12,492 nt of DNA from Richelia sp. UBA3308. Lineage in GTDB: Bacteria; Cyanobacteriota; Cyanobacteriia; Cyanobacteriales; Nostocaceae. A program made the translations under genes and the position numbers. The stretch lies in the NCBI GenBank assembly GCA_002361335.1, contig DESS01000349.1:1253-13744 (forward strand), given 5' to 3'. This document shows positions 6,834-12,492 of this stretch, one piece after another; position 1 is the stretch's first letter; the number at the start of each line of letters is the position of its first letter. Under the pieces are notes generated by a model. The model searched no databases and was not told the origin of the DNA. It was given only the letters and a program-made list of their open reading frames with translations.

Positions 6834-7181
6834 ATGAACACTATTCTTCATATTACCCCACGTCAAGATTGGGAAAAAGCTCAATCTACAGGAATTTACC
6901 GTGCTGACTCCCTGGAAACAGAGGGCTTTATTCATTGCTCAACACCAGCACAAGTTGTAAAAACAGCAAATCTATGGTTTAAAAATCAAAGCGATTTACT
7001 AATTCTTTTGATAAATTCCGAAAAAGTTGAATCAGAAATTCGTTACGATATTGTCAGGAAAAATGAAGCGTTTCCTCATATCTATGGAGCTTTAAATACT
7101 GATGCCGTATTCAAAGTGATTGAGTTTAATAGGCGTGAAAATGGTTTATTTGAACTACCAGCAGAAATTCAGTTAGAATAG
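6834..7181 (+). CDS. DUF952 domain protein
   Basis: A small soluble protein of 115 residues, full length for DUF952 (PF06108), which I recall as structurally related to ADP-ribosyltransferases; no enzyme activity can be read from the sequence. Family blocks are ILHITPRQDWEKA near the start, the signature GFIHCSTPAQV (residues 31-41), LLILLIN and FPHIYGALNTDAVFKV near 81-96, then GLFELP. It is the last gene of the DUF427/MurL-like/DUF952 cluster, 15 bases behind the MurL-like stop, with only a weak CGGA before the ATG. Its 3' end overlaps the convergent KaiB-domain gene by 13 bp (7169-7181), leaving no room for a separate terminator between them. Confidence 0.9.
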   Translation: MNTILHITPRQDWEKAQSTGIYRADSLETEGFIHCSTPAQVVKTANLWFKNQSDLLILLINSEKVESEIRYDIVRKNEAFPHIYGALNTDAVFKVIEFNRRENGLFELPAEIQLE

Positions 7182-7942
7182 TTAGACTTATTTACAATGC
7201 CCAACATATGTAAAATTCTCTCCTTGCTATTCATATCTCCTACAATTCGCCGGGTTGGTTTAGGTAAAAATTTAACTAAAGTAGGAGTTGCACTAACTTG
7301 ATACATTTCTGCTTGTTCCGGATGAGTCAATACATCAATAACTTTAAGAGTATAAGGGCTTCCTAAATATTGTTCTAACAATTCATGTAAATTTTGAAGT
7401 ATATTTTCTGTATTGGGAGTATGTCCGGCAATAAACAAACGCAGAATATAAGGTTGTGTTTGAGGTGGCATTTGTTGTCGGGTTAATAACGGTTGATAAT
7501 CAACAGATGGTGATTCGGATAGTTCCAAGCGCACAATTAAATCGTGATTTTTCCATAACTGCTCAAAACTAGAACGATAAGTTGCGATAACCATGCTATC
7601 GGATAAACCATCATGCCAAGGAGTTTTTTGCCAGACTAAATCTCCCGTATTAAAAACAGTATTTAACAAAGCCTGGTAACGTATTACTGGCGGATAAGCT
7701 TCTGCAAAAATTCTAATTTTACCCGTGCGTGGATCTAACCAATGATCGATAGTCGCTGTATATACTGGGACTAAGAAATGTGGTGGTTCTGGTAAATCTA
7801 GAATTTCTTGTAAAGCGCTGCATAAATGTGAATGCCATCGACCTTTTTTTGTGGAATCGATACAGTAAATCATATCTCCTCCAGGTGTAAATAATGCGAT
7901 ACCTTTGAATAACTTCGGTAAAAGTGATTTATTGGAATTCAA
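7169..7942 (-). CDS. KaiB-like domain protein with a cyanobacterial N-terminal domain
   Basis: A 257-residue two-domain protein. Residues about 165-249 are a KaiB-type thioredoxin-like domain: ILRLFIAGHTPNTE, LKVIDVLTHPEQAE, ATPTLVKFLPKPTRRIVGD. This is closer to KaiB than to the sensor domain of SasA, judged by eye. Residues about 5-140 form a separate domain (FTPGGDMIYCID, PHFLVPVYTATIDHWLDP, FAEAYPPVIRYQALLN) that I know only from cyanobacterial proteins of this kind; its function is unknown. No kinase domain is present. The start is a TTG at 7942: no ATG or GTG lies upstream before an in-frame stop, and the next ATG (residue 24) would cut into conserved sequence. No clear ribosome binding site is seen. 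A link to circadian timing or redox sensing is inferred from the domain only. It shares the PilT gene's strand but is separated from it by 268 bp. Confidence 0.85.
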   Translation of the reverse strand: MNSNKSLLPKLFKGIALFTPGGDMIYCIDSTKKGRWHSHLCSALQEILDLPEPPHFLVPVYTATIDHWLDPRTGKIRIFAEAYPPVIRYQALLNTVFNTGDLVWQKTPWHDGLSDSMVIATYRSSFEQLWKNHDLIVRLELSESPSVDYQPLLTRQQMPPQTQPYILRLFIAGHTPNTENILQNLHELLEQYLGSPYTLKVIDVLTHPEQAEMYQVSATPTLVKFLPKPTRRIVGDMNSKERILHMLGIVNKSNYSN

Positions 7943-7952
7943 TGGCTTATGG

Positions 7953-8040
7953 GATTTTAGATTTTACCTAACGCCGATTTTAGATTTTACTTTAATAGAA
8001 CTTTCTGATAACTTATCTTTGATAATTATCTTTGATAATT
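7953..8040. repeat. Short direct repeats upstream of the KaiB-domain gene
   Basis: GATTTTAGATTTTAC occurs at 7953-7967 and 7976-7990. ATCTTTGATAATT occurs twice in perfect tandem at 8015-8027 and 8028-8040. Both lie in the upstream region of the minus-strand KaiB-domain gene, where its promoter should be. They look like simple AT-rich slippage repeats. Confidence 0.85.
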
Positions 8041-8059
8041 TTCTTTAACAACTTTTCTT

Positions 8060-8115
8060 AGTTTGTAGTTAGAACTTTAGTCTTCACATGGAAGAGAATG
8101 CCCTTACTACAAACT
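8060..8115. repeat. Palindromic hairpin repeat element
   Basis: AGTTTGTAGT (8060-8069) and ACTACAAACT (8106-8115) are perfect 10-bp inverted arms around a 36-base loop that contains GAACTTTAGTCTTC. The arms and the 'ACTTTAGTC' loop resemble a dispersed hairpin family I recall from Nostocales genomes (outer arms GTTTGTAGT/ACTACAAAC), here with a degenerate inner stem. Probably a non-autonomous repeat. It sits between pilT and the KaiB-domain gene, so it could also act as a transcript-end structure for pilT. Confidence 0.65.
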
Positions 8116-8210
8116 TAAAATTAGAGCTATAATGGCAACAATTTAGGGGAAGGGTAGAGATGAACAAAATTCTTTGATTACCAAAACCCTTAAAACCCTC
8201 TTACCTAAAC

Positions 8211-9473
8211 TTATACTCTACCTCGAAGCATTTGAGCCATTTCGTTAGGAGTTGGTGACATTTCTAATGCAGTTTCTTCTGTAATCCGCCCTTCTTGGTA
8301 AAGGTTGAACAATGACTTATTCATGGTTATCATACCGTCAAAACTGGCTTGGTTCATTAATTCGGAGATTTCATCATATTTTGATTCTTTAATCCAATCC
8401 TTTACCGCTTCAGTATTAATAAGGATATCGTGGAAAGCAGCACGTTTACCATCTGTCGTGCGACACAAACCTTGAGAAATGACTGCCACTAAAGACTCGG
8501 AAATTGCTACCCGCATTGGATCTTGTTCTTCTCCGGGGAAAAGATTGAGAATACGTTCGATGGTTTTTACAGCGCTGTTGGTGTGTAGGGTTCCCATTAC
8601 CAAGTGACCAGTTTGAGCGGCTTTCATGGCGGTATTCACTGTTTCTTTATCCCGCATTTCCCCCACTAGAATCAAATCTGGATCTTCCCGCAAAGCAGCT
8701 TTTAAAGCGTTGTCAAATTTGCGGGTATGCATTCCTACTTCCCGCTGTTTTACGAGAGATTTACGACTTTTATGAACGAATTCAACTGGATCTTCGATGG
8801 TAATGATGTGTTTGGCCATCTCTCGATTGATATAGTCAATCATTGCCGCCATTGTAGTTGATTTACCGGAACCTGTGGGGCCTGTAACTAGAATTAATCC
8901 TTTGTGCTCGTGGCAGATGTCTCTAAAAATTGGAGGTGATTTTAACTGTTCCATTGAGAGTATTTTCACTGGAATTAGTCGCAGTACCATTGCATAACCT
9001 TTGAGGGAATTAAAAATATTGATCCGTACCCTCGCGAAATCGAACTGAGTAGCCCCATCAAAGTCTAAGTGTTCTTGAAAGCGCTTGAGTTCTTCTTCTG
9101 TAAGGATTTCATTCAACCAACCCATAAATGTCTCTTGATCGGTTTCTGGATAATCCGTTGCGTCTATTTCTCCTCTGTTCCGATAGCGGGGTACTTCTCC
9201 CACTCCCAAGTGAATATCGGAGTAGCCTTTTTCATTAGCTTGTTCAACTATTTCCACAAAAGTTGGTTGCTTACTTTTTTTAGAAGGGATATTCTCAACT
9301 ATTGGTGGTGGTGTTACGGGAGGATGGGCAGCAGCATTGGTTGAACCACGACTACCGTTGGGCATTGCTACAGTTTGATTAGATTGTTGCCGAGTGCTGA
9401 GTGTAGATGCTGGTGGCGGTGGCGGCAGGGGAGGTGCATTACGATTTGCCGGGCGTTGTTGTGATTGTGTCAT
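8211..9473 (-). CDS. pilT: Type IV pilus retraction ATPase, PilT family
   Basis: Hexameric cytoplasmic ATPase that powers pilus retraction (twitching, phototaxis, DNA uptake). In 420 residues: a proline- and Ser/Thr-rich extension (1-68), the N-terminal PAS-like domain, then the RecA-like core with Walker A GPTGSGKS (198-205), Asp box ITIEDPVEF (224-232), Walker B DLILVGEMRD (266-275) and His box GHLVMGTLHT (289-298). The usual PilT C-terminal motif AIRNLIRE is replaced by AVKDWIKESK, and the core is longer than the roughly 345-370 residues of classic PilT. Together with the extension, this suggests the second cyanobacterial paralogue (PilT2-like) rather than PilT1; that is inference. The ATG at 9473 has GAGGA about five bases upstream. 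The gene stands alone, without pilB, pilC or pilM nearby. Confidence 0.93.
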   Translation of the reverse strand: MTQSQQRPANRNAPPLPPPPPASTLSTRQQSNQTVAMPNGSRGSTNAAAHPPVTPPPIVENIPSKKSKQPTFVEIVEQANEKGYSDIHLGVGEVPRYRNRGEIDATDYPETDQETFMGWLNEILTEEELKRFQEHLDFDGATQFDFARVRINIFNSLKGYAMVLRLIPVKILSMEQLKSPPIFRDICHEHKGLILVTGPTGSGKSTTMAAMIDYINREMAKHIITIEDPVEFVHKSRKSLVKQREVGMHTRKFDNALKAALREDPDLILVGEMRDKETVNTAMKAAQTGHLVMGTLHTNSAVKTIERILNLFPGEEQDPMRVAISESLVAVISQGLCRTTDGKRAAFHDILINTEAVKDWIKESKYDEISELMNQASFDGMITMNKSLFNLYQEGRITEETALEMSPTPNEMAQMLRGRV

Positions 9474-10142
9474 ATATCCTCGGTGATTTTTAAATCAGTT
9501 TTAATCTGCTACAAGGTTGAATTAGTTTTTAGTTAAAAGTCCAAGAGTGGCCCCAGGTTTCATCCTTTTACCCTTAATGGCGATCGCATTCTTTGTCAGA
9601 AATACGCGATCGCCCTCGTCTTCAAGCCGTAAATCAATTTAGAAAATTGATGTCAAAGCATAAAAAATATTCTGCCGATTTATTCAAAGCAGCAGTTTTA
9701 ATTAATAATCTTGGCGAACGCTGTTTTTCTGGGCCACAGATTAAGCCACATACTTGTATTACTTTTTATTTAACTAATCCTTCGCGATCGGCGACATCAA
9801 CATTTTTTCCTTGTATTTCAACATTTAACACGTTGAAGACTTTAAATAAGTACAGTATAAAAACGTATTTTTAAATATAAAAAATAACTTTAAACCTTTT
9901 TGATTGGCAAAGTAAAATTTTATAGATAATCCCACATTTTCAAATTACAGTGGAATTAATTAAGAAAAATTACAGAAAATTACAGATGAATGATTTTTTA
10001 CAAGTTGCCGGTAAAAATCAGCAATCAATCTTTAAAAAAAACTGTCAAACAGTGGATTAAAATAGTCAAATGCATAAAATATTAAAGCAGTGATTTTTCT
10101 GTTGCTAACAAGCTTACTGATGATTGACAACTGACCGATAAC
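9474..10142. other. Long divergent spacer between pilT and recQ
   Basis: No gene is convincing. An open frame from a TTG at 9593 to 9874 (93 codons) has no recognisable domain, no ribosome binding site and starts inside a HIP1-rich patch; I treat it as doubtful. Two HIP1 octamers lie 26 bp apart (9580-9587, 9606-9613), and a near-match GCGATCGG lies at about 9784. The minus strand of 9640-9830 has short open pieces in different frames, so a decayed gene is possible. From 9870 to 10142 the DNA is about as AT-rich as any in the window, with AAATTACAG repeated three times around 9943-9985. Promoters for both pilT and recQ must lie here, but none is clear enough to call. Confidence 0.55.
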
Positions 10143-12308
10143 ATGTCTGAGTATCCCCATCTAGAAAACGCCCTCAAACATTACTTCGGTTATGACAGCT
10201 TTCGTTACCCCCAACGAGAGATTATTGTTGAGGCATTAGAAAATCGGGATTTATTGGTTATTATGCCCACAGGTGGCGGTAAATCTCTGTGTTTTCAACT
10301 GCCTGCATTGATTAAGAAAGGATTAACTGTTGTTGTATCGCCCTTGATTGCTTTAATGCAAGATCAAGTCGATGGATTGCGAAAAAACGGCATTCCGGCA
10401 ACCTTTCTCAATAGCAGTGTCAGCCCTTATAAAACCAGAATGCGCGAACAAGCCATTCTCAACGGTAAAATTAAGTTACTTTACGTTGCACCAGAGCGTT
10501 TACTCAGCGAAAAATTTCTCCCTTTACTGGATTTAGTCCATCACCAAATTGGTATTTCCGCTTTTGCGATCGATGAAGCTCATTGCGTTTCTGAATGGGG
10601 ACATGATTTTCGTCCAGAGTATCGTCAAATGATATTACTGCGAAAACGTTATCCCAATGTACCAACATGGGCGCTTACTGCTACCGCTACAGAAAGAGTT
10701 CGCGCCGATATCATTAAACAATTAGGATTAATTCAACCTAGCGTTCATATCGCCAGTTTTAATCGTCAAAATCTTTATTATGAAGTTCGTCAGAAAAAAA
10801 AGAATTCTTATGTGGAACTTTTAGATTTAATCCACAAAACTGAAGGTTCGGGAATTATTTACTGTTTAACCCGTAAAAAGGTTGAAGAATTAGCTTTTAA
10901 ATTACAACACGATAATATTTCTGCTTTACCTTATCATGCCGGTTTAAGCGATACTGAACGTAGCGAAAATCAAACCAAGTTTATTCGCGATGATGCCAGA
11001 ATTATGGTGGCAACTATTGCTTTTGGCATGGGAATTAATAAACCCGATGTGCGTTTTGTAGTTCACTTTGATATTTCTCGGAATTTAGAAAGTTATTATC
11101 AAGAGTCGGGAAGAGCAGGTAGAGATGGTGAATCTTCTCGGTGTACCCTGTTTTTGAGTTATAGCGATGTCAAAACTATTGAATGGCTCATAGATCAAAA
11201 AAGTGACGAGCAAGAGCAAATGATTGCCAAGCAGCAACTGCGTCAGATGATCGATTATGCAGAAGGTACAGATTGCCGTCGCACTATTCAATTAAGTTAT
11301 TTTGGAGAGAGATTTACAGGTAATTGCGGTAATTGTGATAACTGTTGCAATCCTCAACCTGTGGAAGATTGGACGATTGAAGCAATGAAATTTTTGTCTT
11401 GTGTGGCACGTTGCAAGCAAAGATTTGGCATGAAACACATTATAGATATATTGCAAGGAAGGAAAACTCAGAAAATCCTTGCTAAAGGACACGATCAACT
11501 TTCTACTTACGGTATCGGTAAAGATAGAAGTTTGGATGAGTGGCGAATGTTAGCACGTTCTTTACTACATCAAGGTTTACTCGAACAAACTACCGATGGT
11601 TATTCAGTTTTAAAACTTAACTCTTTGAGTTGGGAAGTAATGCGGAAACAGCGTTCGGTTTCTATTGTTGTTCCTCCCCAAGAAAAAGCTATTTGGAAAG
11701 GGGAAAGAAGTGAAAAAGCTGAAGAAGCAGAATTTTTATTTCAAAGATTACGCCAGCTTCGCAAACAACTTGCCGATGCTCAATCTGTTCCACCTTATGC
11801 CATCTTCGGTGATTCTACTTTAAGATTGATGACGCAGATGAAACCCAAAAACAAACAAGAATTTAGTAAACTTGCAGGGGTTGGTAGTCACAAACTTAGT
11901 CAGTATGGTGATAAATTTATTGCCCTAATTCAAGCTTATTTACAAGAAAATGATTCAATCTCCTCAAAATCTAATTCTTCAAATGGGGATATTTCATATA
12001 CTGAATTACAAACTTTTGAATTACATCAACAAGGATTGAGTATTAAAGAAATTGCTCAACAGCGTAATCTTCGTTCTACTACAATTACTCGTCATCTTTC
12101 CGATTTAATTGAAAAAAATCAGCCTGTAAATTTAAATTTATTGGTTACTGTTGAGAAACAAAAAAAAATTATCCAAGTTCTGGATATCTTGGGAGATGTC
12201 CCTTTAACGCCAATTAAAGAGTATTTAGGTGATAGTTATAGCTTTGATGAAATTCGTTTGGTAAGAGGTAAGTGGAGAAAAAGCGTTAATCACTCTAGTA
12301 AGAAATAA
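10143..12308 (+). CDS. recQ: ATP-dependent DNA helicase RecQ
   Basis: 3'-5' DNA helicase of recombination and replication-fork repair. At 721 residues it is longer than E. coli RecQ (about 610). Domains in order: helicase core with Walker A PTGGGKS (42-48), DEAH (144-147) followed by the RecQ aromatic loop, TATAT (179-183) and motif VI QESGRAGRDG (320-329); a zinc site with C378, C395, C398 and C401; the RQC winged helix (about 405-510); an HRDC domain (about 526-601); a Ser/Asn-rich linker (602-616); and a C-terminal region with a helix-turn-helix (GLSIKEIAQQRNLRSTTITRHL, in two parts, 631-652) of the HTH_40 type found in many RecQ proteins outside enterobacteria. All key residues look intact. 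The ATG at 10143 gives the normal N-terminus, although no strong ribosome binding site is seen. Confidence 0.97.
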   Translation: MSEYPHLENALKHYFGYDSFRYPQREIIVEALENRDLLVIMPTGGGKSLCFQLPALIKKGLTVVVSPLIALMQDQVDGLRKNGIPATFLNSSVSPYKTRMREQAILNGKIKLLYVAPERLLSEKFLPLLDLVHHQIGISAFAIDEAHCVSEWGHDFRPEYRQMILLRKRYPNVPTWALTATATERVRADIIKQLGLIQPSVHIASFNRQNLYYEVRQKKKNSYVELLDLIHKTEGSGIIYCLTRKKVEELAFKLQHDNISALPYHAGLSDTERSENQTKFIRDDARIMVATIAFGMGINKPDVRFVVHFDISRNLESYYQESGRAGRDGESSRCTLFLSYSDVKTIEWLIDQKSDEQEQMIAKQQLRQMIDYAEGTDCRRTIQLSYFGERFTGNCGNCDNCCNPQPVEDWTIEAMKFLSCVARCKQRFGMKHIIDILQGRKTQKILAKGHDQLSTYGIGKDRSLDEWRMLARSLLHQGLLEQTTDGYSVLKLNSLSWEVMRKQRSVSIVVPPQEKAIWKGERSEKAEEAEFLFQRLRQLRKQLADAQSVPPYAIFGDSTLRLMTQMKPKNKQEFSKLAGVGSHKLSQYGDKFIALIQAYLQENDSISSKSNSSNGDISYTELQTFELHQQGLSIKEIAQQRNLRSTTITRHLSDLIEKNQPVNLNLLVTVEKQKKIIQVLDILGDVPLTPIKEYLGDSYSFDEIRLVRGKWRKSVNHSSKK

Positions 12309-12492
12309 TTGTTAGTTTTGATTTATTATTTATTATTTATTTATTTATTACAGTATATAGCGAATTTCAGCTTATTTAAGTAAGTCGGCACAAATAAACC
12401 CAACTATATTACAGCTTGGGCAAACTGACTCCAAAGCCTTGTTGCTACTCACCCCATCACTACTCACTACTCATATCAAGTTCGGCTAATTA
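12309..12492. other. AT-rich spacer after recQ
   Basis: Directly after recQ lies a simple (TTTA)n-like tract at about 12320-12350. CCCAA (12399-12403) and TTGGG (12416-12420) could form a 5-bp stem, and ACTACTCACTACTC at about 12459-12472 is a short simple repeat. No gene or strong intrinsic terminator is visible before the window ends. Confidence 0.6.

Noticed and set aside
9069..9344. Plus-strand 91-codon open frame
   Set aside because: Antisense to the conserved PilT coding region; no recognisable motif.
9593..9874. 93-codon frame starting at TTG
   Set aside because: No ribosome binding site, no recognised domain, AT-rich low-complexity C-terminus; kept only as a note in the spacer entry.

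Overview
The window looks like chromosomal DNA of a cyanobacterium, most likely a filamentous Nostocales-type one (my inference). The evidence is five copies of the HIP1 octamer GCGATCGC (starting at 346, 1139, 4342, 9580 and 9606), the cyanobacterial-length L33 and S18 genes followed by an RNB-type exoribonuclease, a KaiB-domain protein, a cyanobacterial-style PilT, and AT-rich spacers full of short direct and inverted repeats.

Layout. 1-498 is non-coding apart from a possible 16-codon tail of an upstream gene, and carries three perfect copies of a 22-bp tandem repeat. 499-3147 is a plus-strand RNA/translation block: rpmG (bL33), rpsR (bS18), then an RNase II/R-family exoribonuclease with a GTG start. 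3148-3354 is repeat-rich, and its last repeat runs into the start codon of a compact, single-domain relative of 2-isopropylmalate synthase (3355-4182). 4306-4781 on the minus strand is a decayed locus: an N-proximal piece of a class I SAM methyltransferase joined out of frame to the C-terminal tail of what looks like a B12-type radical SAM protein. 4962-7181 is a tight plus-strand cluster: a DUF427 protein, a MurL-like PP-loop ATP-dependent epimerase relative, and a DUF952 protein.

From 7169 to 9473 the genes are on the minus strand: a two-domain protein ending in a KaiB-like domain (its 3' end overlaps the DUF952 gene by 13 bp) and a PilT-family retraction ATPase with a proline-rich N-terminal extension. 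The spacer between them holds short repeats and a 10-bp-arm hairpin. 9474-10142 is a long divergent spacer with no convincing gene. 10143-12308 is a full-length RecQ helicase with zinc, HRDC and extra C-terminal helix-turn-helix regions. The rest is AT-rich spacer.

Most of the window is housekeeping (ribosome, RNA decay, DNA repair, pilus motor). The parts most worth attention are the DUF427/MurL-like/DUF952 cluster, the standalone LeuA-like enzyme with an altered RDGEQ motif, the KaiB-domain fusion, and the methyltransferase/radical SAM deletion scar. No tRNA, rRNA, CRISPR array, intact transposase or defence system was seen.
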